From positions 1-64,000 of the forward strand of contig NZUK01000015.1 of the NCBI GenBank assembly GCA_002701365.1: 64,000 bases of DNA, written 5' to 3'. The position numbers were made by a program, and so were the translations under genes. Below, in pieces: positions 8,785 to 17,982 of the stretch (positions are counted from its first letter, which is position 1; each line of letters opens with the position of its first letter). The notes under the pieces were generated by a model, which saw only the letters and a program-made list of their open reading frames with translations, had not been told where the DNA came from and made no database searches. The stretch comes from Flavobacteriales bacterium (lineage in GTDB: Bacteria > Bacteroidota > Bacteroidia > Flavobacteriales > TMED113).

Positions 8785-9546
8785 ATGCTTGCAATTTTAT
8801 CACCCGCTAAAACTTTAGATTTCTCTAAAAATAAGTATTTAGATCATACTATACCAGAGTTTATGCCAGAGAGCCAAGAGTTAATAAACGAGTTAAAAAT
8901 GAATAGTGTTGAGGATTTATCGACTTTAATGAAATTAAGTACTAGTCTTAGTACTTTAAATGTTGAAAGATATAATAATTGGAATAATAATTTTGATTTA
9001 TCTAACTCAAAACAGTCAATTTTATGTTTTAAAGGAGGTGTGTATGTAGGGCTCGATGTAGAATCATTTTCTGGTGAAGAATTATTATATTCTCAAGATT
9101 ATTTAAGAATTCTTTCAGGCTTGCATGGTATTCTAAAACCCTTAGATTTAATTCAGCCATATAGATTAGAAATGGGTACAAAGTTGAAAACAAAAAAAGG
9201 TAAAAATTTATATGAGTTTTGGGGTGATAAAATAACATCTTCACTGAATAATACTTTGTTAAGTAGTAATTCGAGCGTTTTAGTCAATCTTGCATCAAAT
9301 GAGTATTTTTCATCTTTGAATTATGATAAAATCAATGCAGATATTTTGGATATAAAATTTTTAGATAAAAAAAATGGATCGTATAAGATAGTTAGTTTTT
9401 TTGCAAAAAAAGCACGGGGATCTATGGCATCATTTATACTCAAAAATAGAGTCAAAGATATTAATTATTTAAAGGAATTCAAGGGGCTTGGGTATTCTTT
9501 TGATCAATCTAGATCAGAAAAAAAATCCTTAGTTTTTACTCGTTAG
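8785..9546 (+). CDS. yaaA: Peroxide stress protein YaaA
   Basis: A cytoplasmic 253-residue member of the YaaA (DUF328/UPF0246) family, which limits iron-driven oxidative damage during peroxide stress in E. coli. The family opening MLAILSPAKTLDF, the middle LSGLHGILKPLDLIQPYRLEMGT and the C-terminal FFAKKARGSMASFIL are all present. It lies 11 bases after the MbnH-like gene, so it may be co-transcribed with that redox pair. Its 3' end overlaps the convergent DUF6095 gene by 11 bases. Confidence 0.92.
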   Translation: MLAILSPAKTLDFSKNKYLDHTIPEFMPESQELINELKMNSVEDLSTLMKLSTSLSTLNVERYNNWNNNFDLSNSKQSILCFKGGVYVGLDVESFSGEELLYSQDYLRILSGLHGILKPLDLIQPYRLEMGTKLKTKKGKNLYEFWGDKITSSLNNTLLSSNSSVLVNLASNEYFSSLNYDKINADILDIKFLDKKNGSYKIVSFFAKKARGSMASFILKNRVKDINYLKEFKGLGYSFDQSRSEKKSLVFTR

Positions 9547-9757
9547 ATTTATCAAAAAATATAGATAAAATAGTTTTTATTCCTTGAAACCCAAAATAGA
9601 TACAACCTAGCATCATTAATCCACCAATTATACTTAATATAATTAATTCATTGTTATCATTTGAAGCTAGCACAAATACAACAGGTCCAGTAAAGGCTAG
9701 GCTAACAGCTATTACAATTTTAATTATTCCGCTTTTTATTTTTTTATCATTAAACAT
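9536..9757 (-). CDS. DUF6095-like small membrane protein
   Basis: A 73-residue protein with two predicted membrane helices (IIKIVIAVSLAFTGPVVFVLA and LIILSIIGGLMMLGCIYFGFQGI) and the closing GIKTILSIFFD typical of the flavobacterial DUF6095 family. Function is unknown. The ORF track starts at 9772; ATG 9757 is preferred because it reads MFNDKKIK and overlaps the murQ stop by eight bases, a common coupling arrangement. From memory this family sits beside murQ in other Flavobacteriia. Confidence 0.72.
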   Translation of the reverse strand: MFNDKKIKSGIIKIVIAVSLAFTGPVVFVLASNDNNELIILSIIGGLMMLGCIYFGFQGIKTILSIFFDKSNE

Positions 9758-10562
9758 CTTTATTATAAGCATTAATTGCTAATCGAACACTTCCGTATTT
9801 GCTTAGTAATTCATTAGCGTGATCTTCATGAACGTTACATATGTTTTGAATCATTTTGACTCCTCGTTCTTTTAATTTATTGTTTTTAATTTTCATGTCA
9901 ATCATCTGATTGTCCATTACATGTCCAAGTTGTATCATGGCTGTAGTAGTAATCATATTAAGAATCATTTTTTGAGCTGTTCCTGCTTTCATCCTAGTAC
10001 TACCTGTGACAAATTCGGGACCGACTACTACTTCAATAGGTATGTCACTGTGCTTTGCTATTTCTGTATCTTGATTACATGTTATGCAACCTGTGAAAAT
10101 TGAATTTTTCTGACATTCTTTTAATCCTCCTAAAACATAGGGAGTTGATCCTGATGCACTAATGCCAATAACTATGTCTTGCTTATTAATATCATATTTT
10201 TTTAATTCTCTCCAGGCTTGTATTGTATTATCTTCTGCTGATTCTATAGAATTTCTAATTGCTTCATCACCACCAGCAATCATGCCAATTACAATATTGT
10301 TATTTACACCAAATGTCGGAGGGCACTCGGATGCATCTAGTATACCTAGTCTACCACTTGTTCCAGATCCAATATAGAATAGTCTACCATTTTTAGATAT
10401 TTTGGATGTGACTTTTTCAACTAATTGAGAGATCTGTTTAATTGATTGATATACACATTGAGCAATTTTCTTATCCTCTGAATTAATTTTAATTAAAATA
10501 TCTTGAATACTCATCTTTTCAAGATTGTTATGTAAACTAGTTTGTTCCGTTGTTTTCTTCAT
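9750..10562 (-). CDS. murQ: N-acetylmuramic acid 6-phosphate etherase
   Basis: Cytoplasmic lyase that splits D-lactate from MurNAc-6-phosphate to give GlcNAc-6-phosphate during recycling of cell-wall sugars. The SIS-domain signature LFYIGSGTSGRLGILDASECPPTFG, the IAGGDEAIRNSIESAED segment and TGSTRMKAGTAQK are all diagnostic. Its 270 residues are slightly short compared with about 300 in E. coli. The ATG follows the E1 fusion stop with no gap, so the two are probably co-transcribed. With mpl (50543-51892) and the Bax-like enzyme (36025-36843) it indicates active peptidoglycan recycling. Confidence 0.95.
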   Translation of the reverse strand: MKKTTEQTSLHNNLEKMSIQDILIKINSEDKKIAQCVYQSIKQISQLVEKVTSKISKNGRLFYIGSGTSGRLGILDASECPPTFGVNNNIVIGMIAGGDEAIRNSIESAEDNTIQAWRELKKYDINKQDIVIGISASGSTPYVLGGLKECQKNSIFTGCITCNQDTEIAKHSDIPIEVVVGPEFVTGSTRMKAGTAQKMILNMITTTAMIQLGHVMDNQMIDMKIKNNKLKERGVKMIQNICNVHEDHANELLSKYGSVRLAINAYNKDV

Positions 10563-12953
10563 TTAATGAATGCTTGGATATTTATTCGGATTGGATTCGT
10601 GCATTAATTTATAGCAACTGTCTATTACATCATCAGTATTTGATTTAGAAAAATAATCTCCATCATCACCATATGCTGGTCTATGATCTTTAGAGGTTAT
10701 AGTTACAGGTTTGCTGTCTAGGAATTGATATCCATTTTGTTTTTCTAACACTTGTTGCATCATATATGCAGTCGCACCTCCAGGGACATCTTCGTCCATA
10801 AATATTACGCGATTGGTCTTTTTAATACTATTTACTATGTTATTGTTAATGTCAAATGGAATTAATGATTGTACGTCTATAATTTCAATTGAAATATTAA
10901 AGTTTTTTAATTCTAGACTTGCTGCTTGCGCAATTCGACAACATGAACCATATGTAACAAGTGTGATGTCTGTTCCATGTTCAAGAATTTCTATAACTCC
11001 GATTTCAGTTTCAAAATCCCCTAGGTTTTTAGGCAGTTCTTCTTTAAGTCGATAACCATTTAAACACTCGATGACTAATGCTGGCTCATCTTTAGTTAGT
11101 AGATTGTTATAAAATCCAGCAGCTTTAGTCATGTTCCTTGGTACTAAGATATTTATTCCTCTTAGTAAATTAATAATACCTCCCATTGGAGATCCTGAGT
11201 GCCAAATTCCTTCTAGACGATGTCCACGAGTACGGATTATTAATGGACATTTTTGCCCCCCTACTGTTCGGTAATGTAGAGTTGCTAAATCGTCACTCAT
11301 GATTTGTATTGCATATAGTAAATAGTCTAGATATTGTATTTCAGCAATAGGTCTCAGACCGCGCATTGCAAGACCAATTCCTTGTCCAATAATAGTTGCT
11401 TCTCTTATTCCTGTATCAGTCACTCTATTCTCTCCATACTTGTCCTGCATTCCTTCCAGTCCCTGATTAACATCACCAATTTTACCACTATCTTCACCAA
11501 ATATCAATAAATCAGAATGTTTTTTTAATAATGCATCAAAATTATCTCGTAACACAATTCTTCCATCTACTTTTTCAGGATTGTCTGAAAAAACTAAGTC
11601 TGTATAAGATTTGGTTTCTTTAATTGAATATGAAGATTCGCTATATAGGTGACTGGAAAATATATTTTGATATTCATTTGATTTATCACTAATCCAATTA
11701 CTAATAATTTCATTATTACCATTTTTATACTTTATGTTTCTAATTATTTTTTTAGCATTAGATACTAAAAATTTGCGAGTAGGGTTCTTTTCATTGCCTA
11801 TCTTGTCAGCAATTTGTTTGTAAAAATCATTTGATAGATCACATGTTTCAATGACGATTTTATGCAAAGAATTTTTTTCTTGGTTTAAAATTGATAAGTA
11901 TTCATTCCAGGCTTTTTTCTGAGCTTTTTTTACTTTTTCTTTTGATTGTATTTCAATTTGTTCTATTTCTTCATTTGTACAGATGTTTTCTTGAATCATC
12001 CATTCCTTCATTTTTAATAGACAGTCGAAGTCTTTTTCCCATTCTAATTCAGTTTTTGTTTTATATCTTTCATGGGATCCAGATGTTGAATGACCTTGAG
12101 GTTGGGTCATTTCTTTAACGTGAATAATGACTGGAATATGGTGATTCCTACATAATTTACTAGCTTCAGTATATACTTTACATAGTTCACTATAATCCCA
12201 TCCATTAACGGTGTATATTTCTAACCCCTCTTTTTTTTGAGTTCGTTGAAAACCTTTTAGAAGTTCTGATATATTTTCTTTTGTTGTTTGGTATTTACTA
12301 GGAACAGATATTCCCCAACGATCATCCCAAACAGATAATAGTAATGGTACTTGTAGGACACCAGCTGCGTTAATTGTTTCAAAAAATAAACCTTCTGATG
12401 TGCTTGCATTGCCAATAGTCCCATATGCAACTTCATCACCACTATTACTAAAATTATGTTGATCTATTTCACTATTATTCCTGTATATTTTTGAAGCGTA
12501 GCTTAATCCAAGAAGTCTTGGCATTTGAGAACCTGTAGGAGAAATATCTGATGCAGAGTTAAATTGGTCTATTAAATTATTCCAGTTTCCTTCTTTATCT
12601 AGGCTTTGGGTGGCAAAATGGTTATTCATTTGTCTTCCTCCTGATGCAGGTTCCTGATCTAAGTCGGTATTGGCATATAGTTGAGCAAAAAGTTGTTCTA
12701 AAGTGAGTGCCCCAATTGCCATCATGAATGTTTGATCTCTATAATATCCAGATCTAAAATCACCTTTTTTAAAGGTACGTGCCATAGCTAGTTGCGCAAC
12801 TTCTTTCCCATCACCAAAAATGCCAAATTTAGCTTTTCCAGTTAACACTTCTTTTCTGCCAATGAGACTTGCTTCTCTACTCTCTTGACCTATCCTGTAA
12901 TCAGTTAGAACGGATTTTTTAAACTCTTCAAATGTTAGTTTTTTATTTTTCAA
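10563..12953 (-). CDS. Alpha-keto acid dehydrogenase E1, fused alpha and beta subunits
   Basis: A 796-residue thiamine-diphosphate enzyme combining E1 alpha (about residues 1-390) and E1 beta (about 440-796), a fusion usual in Flavobacteriia. It performs the decarboxylation step of a 2-oxo acid dehydrogenase complex, most likely branched-chain (2-oxoisovalerate) or pyruvate type. The alpha half shows FRSGYYRDQTFMMAIG and the TPP-binding GDEVAYGTIGNASTSEG ... WDDRWGISVP. The beta half shows LIFGEDSGKIGDVNQGLEG and GHRLEGIWHSGSPMG. The substrate cannot be fixed from sequence alone. E2 and E3 are not in the window. It heads an operon with murQ and DUF6095. Confidence 0.88.
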   Translation of the reverse strand: MKNKKLTFEEFKKSVLTDYRIGQESREASLIGRKEVLTGKAKFGIFGDGKEVAQLAMARTFKKGDFRSGYYRDQTFMMAIGALTLEQLFAQLYANTDLDQEPASGGRQMNNHFATQSLDKEGNWNNLIDQFNSASDISPTGSQMPRLLGLSYASKIYRNNSEIDQHNFSNSGDEVAYGTIGNASTSEGLFFETINAAGVLQVPLLLSVWDDRWGISVPSKYQTTKENISELLKGFQRTQKKEGLEIYTVNGWDYSELCKVYTEASKLCRNHHIPVIIHVKEMTQPQGHSTSGSHERYKTKTELEWEKDFDCLLKMKEWMIQENICTNEEIEQIEIQSKEKVKKAQKKAWNEYLSILNQEKNSLHKIVIETCDLSNDFYKQIADKIGNEKNPTRKFLVSNAKKIIRNIKYKNGNNEIISNWISDKSNEYQNIFSSHLYSESSYSIKETKSYTDLVFSDNPEKVDGRIVLRDNFDALLKKHSDLLIFGEDSGKIGDVNQGLEGMQDKYGENRVTDTGIREATIIGQGIGLAMRGLRPIAEIQYLDYLLYAIQIMSDDLATLHYRTVGGQKCPLIIRTRGHRLEGIWHSGSPMGGIINLLRGINILVPRNMTKAAGFYNNLLTKDEPALVIECLNGYRLKEELPKNLGDFETEIGVIEILEHGTDITLVTYGSCCRIAQAASLELKNFNISIEIIDVQSLIPFDINNNIVNSIKKTNRVIFMDEDVPGGATAYMMQQVLEKQNGYQFLDSKPVTITSKDHRPAYGDDGDYFSKSNTDDVIDSCYKLMHESNPNKYPSIH

Positions 12954-12973
12954 GATGTTTTATTACTATTTAT

Positions 12974-12996
12974 TAATAACAAAAATATTGTTATTA
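12974..12996. promoter_or_regulatory. Perfect inverted repeat between divergent genes
   Basis: TAATAACAA and TTGTTATTA form 9-bp arms around a five-base loop AAATA. The repeat lies in the 91-base gap between the divergent E1 fusion and DUF4442 genes, near the E1 start. It could be an operator or an mRNA hairpin; the all-AT context makes chance possible. Confidence 0.35.
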
Positions 12997-13044
12997 CAAG
13001 ATACTATTTATTGCTAACATATTATTATTTATATTGTATGTATT

Positions 13045-13533
13045 ATGCATAAAAAAGATATTATTTTAAAAAAATATATTAGAATTTTTACTAGTTGGCG
13101 TTTTTATTTTTTTGCTATTTGGAAGCTGCCCATGGTTTTCATTACTAGAATAAGAGTTGCTAAGTTAACTCATAAGGAATCAGTAGTTACTGTACCTTAT
13201 AATTACTTAAATAAAAATCCATTTCGTTCAACTTACTTTGCAGTTCAAGCTATGGGTGCAGAATTATCAACAGGTGTTTTAGTACTTATGCATGTAGACG
13301 GATACAATATATCGACTTTAGTTACAAAATTAAATTCGAAGTATTTTAAAAAAGCTACTACAAAAGTGAATTTTATTTGTTTGGATGGAGAAAAAATTAT
13401 TCAACATGTTCAACGTGCTATTGATTCGCGTGAAGGTGTAATTTTTGATTTAAAAAGTAAGGGATATGATTTAGATGGATTGTGTGTGTCTGAATTTGAT
13501 ATTACCTGGTCATTAAAATTAAGAAAGAGATAA
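13045..13533 (+). CDS. DUF4442 hotdog-fold protein (thioesterase-like)
   Basis: A 162-residue cytoplasmic protein of the DUF4442 family, related to acyl-CoA thioesterases. Diagnostic segments are KLPMVFITRIRVAKLT, VVTVPYNYLNKNPFRSTYFAVQAMGAELSTG, and a C-terminal DITWSLKLRKR. The hotdog fold and the conserved N-P-F-x-S-x-Y-F motif are visible. The substrate is unknown. The gene is transcribed away from the E1 fusion. Confidence 0.8.
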   Translation: MHKKDIILKKYIRIFTSWRFYFFAIWKLPMVFITRIRVAKLTHKESVVTVPYNYLNKNPFRSTYFAVQAMGAELSTGVLVLMHVDGYNISTLVTKLNSKYFKKATTKVNFICLDGEKIIQHVQRAIDSREGVIFDLKSKGYDLDGLCVSEFDITWSLKLRKR

Positions 13534-13593
13534 AATTTCATAAATATTTTATTATATTGTTTGAACTATATAATAATTAATTTTTTCTTGCAA

Positions 13594-13809
13594 ATGGATA
13601 AAATTTTAAACGACATTTTAGTTTCTAGAGAAAAAGATAATTTAGTTGAATATGAAAAAATTATTCAGAAAGCACTAGATTATGTAGAGTCCATAGAAAA
13701 TATAGACGAAGAAAAAACAATTAAAATCAGACAATTCGTTTCTAGAGTTATAGACGAAGAAATAGATTATTTAATTCGTCATCCAGAAGATTATTTTGAA
13801 ATGTTTTAA
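13594..13809 (+). CDS. Small acidic helical protein, function unknown
   Basis: A 71-residue protein rich in Glu, Asp, Ile and Lys with no membrane segment or Cys. The pattern (EYEKIIQKALDYVESIENIDEEKTIKIRQFVSRVIDEEIDYLI) predicts two or three amphipathic helices. I do not recognise the family. The ORF track starts at a TTG at 13561; ATG 13594 is chosen because the extra N-terminal residues are AT-rich spacer. It is followed by a good terminator, which supports it being a real transcript end. Confidence 0.6.
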   Translation: MDKILNDILVSREKDNLVEYEKIIQKALDYVESIENIDEEKTIKIRQFVSRVIDEEIDYLIRHPEDYFEMF

Positions 13810-13810
13810 T

Positions 13811-13841
13811 TAAAAAAGAGGGCTTTAAACCCCCTTTTTTT
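13811..13841. terminator. Bidirectional intrinsic terminator
   Basis: A hairpin with AAAAAGAGGG on one side and CCCCCTTTTTT on the other (one mismatch, loop CTTTAAA) ends in a T run and is preceded by an A run. It serves the converging 13594-13809 (+) and 13861-15765 (-) genes. Confidence 0.75.
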
Positions 13842-13860
13842 GTTTTCTGAGCAATTCTTA

Positions 13861-15765
13861 TTACTCAATTATTAATTTATGTTTACTAGTTTTGTCATCA
13901 TTTTCAAATTCTAAAATGTATGAACCACTAGATAGTCTATGTAAATCAATTTGTTTTTTATGTCCAAATTGTGAATATGATCTACGCATCACTTCACCAC
14001 CTAAAATATTATATATAACTAAATTGCTTTCACCATCTAAAATTTGGTTGCTTGTAATTTCTATGTAATCATTAGTTGGATTTGGGAAGCAAGTTATTCC
14101 ATCTAGCATGTTTTCATTTAAACTATTTTCAAAACCATCTAATCCGATTCTTATACTAGAAGCATTGGGATTAGAATACCATGTTTGGTCATTAGGATAA
14201 AATACTAATGATGCAAACCAAGGTTGTGGAACTGATGTGTCATCTAAAATTAGAATATCAGTTGCTAAGCCATTACTATACATTTCTATAACAATGTAAT
14301 ATGCATTAACATCTAATGGTAATTCATCTACATCTATCACTACTCTTCCATCATTAACATCGCTTTCTGAAACTAAATAAAAATCACTAGTCCATATTGC
14401 TCCACCAAAATCTGGATTTAGGGTTTCTACTAGTGGATCAAATATGCCTGTTGTATCACACACATAAGCTATCATTTCACCCCCAGCTTCTGTCTGGAAG
14501 GTTCCTAAACTTGTTGGGTGCTCACCGGTATCTAGTATTATTTCAATAGAGCTTAAAACAGTTTCTTCTTTAATGTCAAAATAATTTGCATATCTTACTC
14601 CATCAGCAGTATCGTCACCACCTGGCCATCCTGTTCCTTGCCATTCATACGCAGTATATAATCCATCGATAGCGTATACATGGTCACTAACTACAAATTC
14701 TCTTGACAACATATTGTCATCTGTATTTTGATCAGTTCCTGAGGATGTTATTTCTGCTGTAAAATTATACGTTCCAGCGCTTAACATAGATACATCAAAG
14801 TAATTAGTTTCTACATATGCAGTTGAGTCAGCTTCTACTAAATCATATTGAATTTCGGTATAAATGCCTTGCCCATCAATTGAACCGTTAAGAGTAATAT
14901 TAGCATCGTCATTGTATCCATAATTATATACTTCAGCACCGATCATCATTTCATCTGGCATTTGATTTTCTGGAATTGCATAGTATTCAATACTTGCTGG
15001 ATCTTCCATAGTTAGCCAAGATGATTGCATTTTTAGATCATATGCTGGTCGTTGAATTATTGACAGATCATCTATCATCCAAAAATAGTGTGTGCCGACC
15101 CATTCAAACTTAAAATATACACCATCTGTGTTTGGTGAAAAACTTCCTAATGGAATTTGACTTAATGTTTCTTTTTCAACATTCACTTCAAATGTTTCGC
15201 CTTCAATATAATTTAAATCGTCGAATGTTGCCCCATCATCAGTGCTAATATATACATTTAAGTCATTGTTAGGACTAGGAGCATAATAGCAACATATTCT
15301 ATAATTAGAATAAAACTGAAGTACCAATTCTTCAGTTTCAGAAGCAGATAAGTCTATAGGTCCAATTGTAAATGAAGCACTTACTGGATTTTCTCCAACT
15401 TGACCATCAGCTACGTCATTTTGAGGACTGGTGTTATAAAAATCAGCTTCCATAATCATAAATCCATTATCTGGTGTTTCAGATTGAATAACTCCAGCGT
15501 TTTCGCTCCATTGTCCACTTGGAGATTGATCACTCCATTTCCAGTCTCCATAACCTGCAATATCTTCAGTTATTATATTTGGAGTTGTTTCATCCGCAAA
15601 ATCTTCTGACCATAAAACTTCATCACCACCTAGCGCAGAAGGACCAGGTATATCAATGATTTCTATAGGGTTAGCCATTGGTACATTTTCTATATTTTTG
15701 ACGTCTATCTGTGAAAATGATTGAAATGCAATAGCTATAACAATAATAAGTATACTTTTTTTCAT
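13861..15765 (-). CDS. Large secreted T9SS cargo protein, function unknown
   Basis: A 634-residue acidic protein with a signal peptide (MKKSILIIVIAIAFQSFSQ). Residues about 50-240 look like a MAM/jelly-roll domain opening with WSEDFADETTPN and closing with MIDDLSIIQRP. A CARDB/Ig-like stretch follows (AEVYNYGYNDDANITLNGS). The last about 80 residues are a type A T9SS sorting domain (CFPNPTNDYIEIT ... LSSGSYILEFENDDKTSKHKLIIE). No catalytic motif is seen, so an adhesin or surface structural role is possible. The protein is Asp/Glu-rich and Lys-poor compared with its neighbours, as is common for exported marine proteins. Confidence 0.82.
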   Translation of the reverse strand: MKKSILIIVIAIAFQSFSQIDVKNIENVPMANPIEIIDIPGPSALGGDEVLWSEDFADETTPNIITEDIAGYGDWKWSDQSPSGQWSENAGVIQSETPDNGFMIMEADFYNTSPQNDVADGQVGENPVSASFTIGPIDLSASETEELVLQFYSNYRICCYYAPSPNNDLNVYISTDDGATFDDLNYIEGETFEVNVEKETLSQIPLGSFSPNTDGVYFKFEWVGTHYFWMIDDLSIIQRPAYDLKMQSSWLTMEDPASIEYYAIPENQMPDEMMIGAEVYNYGYNDDANITLNGSIDGQGIYTEIQYDLVEADSTAYVETNYFDVSMLSAGTYNFTAEITSSGTDQNTDDNMLSREFVVSDHVYAIDGLYTAYEWQGTGWPGGDDTADGVRYANYFDIKEETVLSSIEIILDTGEHPTSLGTFQTEAGGEMIAYVCDTTGIFDPLVETLNPDFGGAIWTSDFYLVSESDVNDGRVVIDVDELPLDVNAYYIVIEMYSNGLATDILILDDTSVPQPWFASLVFYPNDQTWYSNPNASSIRIGLDGFENSLNENMLDGITCFPNPTNDYIEITSNQILDGESNLVIYNILGGEVMRRSYSQFGHKKQIDLHRLSSGSYILEFENDDKTSKHKLIIE

Positions 15766-15824
15766 AAATTTTTTTATTTAGAGGTTTACATTTAGATTAT
15801 GGAATTTACTAAAAAAAGATGAGA

Positions 15825-16415
15825 CTAAAGCAATTCTTCCTTTGTGTAATCCCATTGATAAGGTTTTTTTTTCTTTATAATAATACTATTAGGTTCTTGA
15901 ATAACAATGCTATTAGATGGGATATCGTCTCTAATTACACAACCAGCTCCTATAGTTACATTATTGCCAATTTTTACGCCTGCTACAATAGAGCAGTTAG
16001 CTCCGATCCATACATTGTTTCCGATTTTAATGCCCTTTTTTTCACTAATTTTTCTATGGTCATAAATACTGTGATTGGTTGTTGTTAAAGTGCTATTTTG
16101 GCCGATATTGACATTATTACCAATTTCTAAACCACCATACGCATTTATGTAAATACCAATATTATCTCCAGGATCACACATGATTCCCTTTTTAATGTGC
16201 TCGGGACCAAGTATTTTACTTCTAAAATCTACAGGCCACGGTACATTTCTATTAAAACCGACTATTTTTTGCATAAAAAAGTATCTTTTTAAAAGATTAA
16301 AATTGTAACAGTAACCTTTTCTTGGTCTATTGTATTTAGGATAGAAAAATTTAACGAGCGCTCTAAAGATTGAGTCGTCAAAAAAAATAAAAATAGATTT
16401 TATTACTTTTTTCAT
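15825..16415 (-). CDS. Hexapeptide-repeat acyltransferase (surface polysaccharide)
   Basis: A 196-residue left-handed beta-helix transferase of the WbbJ/LacA type, likely O-acetylating a surface glycan in the cytoplasm. Hexapeptide turns are clear: NVNIGQNSTLTTTNHSI, IKIGNNVWIGANCSIVAGVKIGNNVTIGAGCVIRDDIP. The ORF track begins at 16481 inside the flippase gene; ATG 16415 is chosen because it gives an ATGA overlap with the flippase stop and a natural MKKVIKSI opening. It is the last gene of a three-gene polysaccharide group. Confidence 0.85.
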   Translation of the reverse strand: MKKVIKSIFIFFDDSIFRALVKFFYPKYNRPRKGYCYNFNLLKRYFFMQKIVGFNRNVPWPVDFRSKILGPEHIKKGIMCDPGDNIGIYINAYGGLEIGNNVNIGQNSTLTTTNHSIYDHRKISEKKGIKIGNNVWIGANCSIVAGVKIGNNVTIGAGCVIRDDIPSNSIVIQEPNSIIIKKKKPYQWDYTKEELL

Positions 16416-17650
16416 AATGATTTTAGTAATTCTTTTTTCATGTACATATTTAATACTATATAATGAATTGCTCCAAAGCAAGAAGCAGTTAATAATGCTG
16501 GCTCAATATCGTTATATTCTTTTAAAAAATAAAATGAGCTAAGTTGGAAAAAGAATAGACTAATGTTAAAAAACAATAAAACTCGCTGTTTATTTAAAAT
16601 ATCTCCAATGTGACTAATCGGGGAATAAATATTTTTAAACAGAATAAAAACTAAAAAGTACTTTAATATAACACCAGCCTCTTTCCATTCTCCTCCAAAC
16701 AATGAAAATAATTCTTCGCCCAAAAAAGTAAGCATCAATAAAAATGGAAGTAATAAAATAAAAATATTTTTTTGCACTGTATTAGTTAAAGTAATAAGTT
16801 TCTTTCTATCAGAATGGAATAATGTACTTGCTCTTTCGAAGTAAACATGAGAAACTGATGATGTAACAAATGATATCGGGATTGCAATAAGTCTTTCTGC
16901 AAAAAAATACAAGCCTGCAATCTTTGGTCCAAAGAATATAATAATCAGAGAGGTCATGCCGATATTTGAGACAGAATTAAATAAATTAGAAATAGTAGAA
17001 AATTTTAAAAAATCAATATATTTTATAAAATTTTTTTTGATATTTTTTTGATCTATTTTATGTTTTTTAAAGTCTTTGATAAAATTTGTAATATTCCAAT
17101 AACTGACAATTATTAATGATATTAAATGACTTATTATTAAACCCAGATACACACTTTTTATTCCAAGAATCACAGAAGACCCTGAATTTGAAGTGGATTT
17201 AAATAAGTTTTGCTTGCCTATTAAAATATATTTTTTTTTTCGATTAAACCATACTATTAATGCTTGATTAATAGATATTAAGAAGATAGTCAAAGGAATT
17301 ATATAATAATATTTCTTTAGTAATTCAGAATTAGTTATTTCAAACAATTGTTGATTAAATGTACTCAATAAAGACAAACAAAAAGTTGAAAACAAAAATG
17401 TAATTAAAATAGATAGTACCAATGTATTATATGCGTCGTGTGTTTTTTTGGGAAGCATAATGGCTGTATCATATTTGCAACTTGCTACTCCTCCAAGAAT
17501 AGTACATATACTAATGTATAATCCATATAACCCAAAATCTTCTGGGCTAAAATATTGTGTTAAAATTGGCGTTATTATTATTGGAATTAACTGAGCAATA
17601 GAAATGCTTGTTAATAATTTAAGTACATTCTTATAGAATTCAGTTAGCAT
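16412..17650 (-). CDS. Oligosaccharide flippase / Wzx-like polysaccharide exporter
   Basis: A 412-residue inner-membrane protein with about 12 hydrophobic helices. It opens with the flippase-type pattern LLTSISIAQLIPIIITPILTQYFSPEDFGLYGLYIS, a hallmark of the polysaccharide exporter (MOP) superfamily. It probably moves lipid-linked sugar units across the inner membrane. It overlaps the acyltransferase by four bases and its ATG shares one base with the stop of the small membrane protein upstream (TAATG). No glycosyltransferase lies beside it. Confidence 0.87.
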   Translation of the reverse strand: MLTEFYKNVLKLLTSISIAQLIPIIITPILTQYFSPEDFGLYGLYISICTILGGVASCKYDTAIMLPKKTHDAYNTLVLSILITFLFSTFCLSLLSTFNQQLFEITNSELLKKYYYIIPLTIFLISINQALIVWFNRKKKYILIGKQNLFKSTSNSGSSVILGIKSVYLGLIISHLISLIIVSYWNITNFIKDFKKHKIDQKNIKKNFIKYIDFLKFSTISNLFNSVSNIGMTSLIIIFFGPKIAGLYFFAERLIAIPISFVTSSVSHVYFERASTLFHSDRKKLITLTNTVQKNIFILLLPFLLMLTFLGEELFSLFGGEWKEAGVILKYFLVFILFKNIYSPISHIGDILNKQRVLLFFNISLFFFQLSSFYFLKEYNDIEPALLTASCFGAIHYIVLNMYMKKELLKSL

Positions 17651-17937
17651 TATTTTTTTTTAATTTTCATATATATGAAAAACACGATTGGGGCACTAAT
17701 CCAGTGAAAACAAATTAAAAAAGGTGCTGGTAAAAATGCATTAAAATACTCATGTACATTAACGCCTAACCACCTAATTAAAAAAATCCCTCCAACGTGT
17801 TCTACAATTTCAATAAAAATCAGTATTGTTAAAAAAGTTAACCCATATTTTTGAACAATGTCTTTGAGATTTTTTAATTTCCAAAAAGATATTTTATGTT
17901 CTAGGTTTTTTTGAAGATGTATAATTAATTTACGCAC
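17650..17937 (-). CDS. Small membrane protein of the polysaccharide group, unknown
   Basis: A 95-residue protein with a basic amphipathic N terminus and two membrane helices (YGLTFLTILIFIEIVEHVGGIFLI and PAPFLICFHWISAPIVFFIYM), ending in KIKKK. I do not recognise the family. It is the first gene of the minus-strand flippase/acyltransferase group and shares one base with the flippase start. A role tied to surface glycan export is inferred from position only. Confidence 0.6.
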   Translation of the reverse strand: MRKLIIHLQKNLEHKISFWKLKNLKDIVQKYGLTFLTILIFIEIVEHVGGIFLIRWLGVNVHEYFNAFLPAPFLICFHWISAPIVFFIYMKIKKK

Positions 17938-17963
17938 TTGTTATAAAAATATAATCACTTTAG

Positions 17964-17971
17964 TATATTTG
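17964..17971 (+). promoter_or_regulatory. Promoter -7 element for tRNA-His
   Basis: TATATTTG matches the Bacteroidota -7 consensus TAnnTTTG and lies 12 bases before the mature tRNA-His start, placing the likely start site a few bases before the tRNA. A CTTG 23 bases upstream may be a loose -33 element. Confidence 0.55.
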
Positions 17972-17982
17972 CACATTATTAT

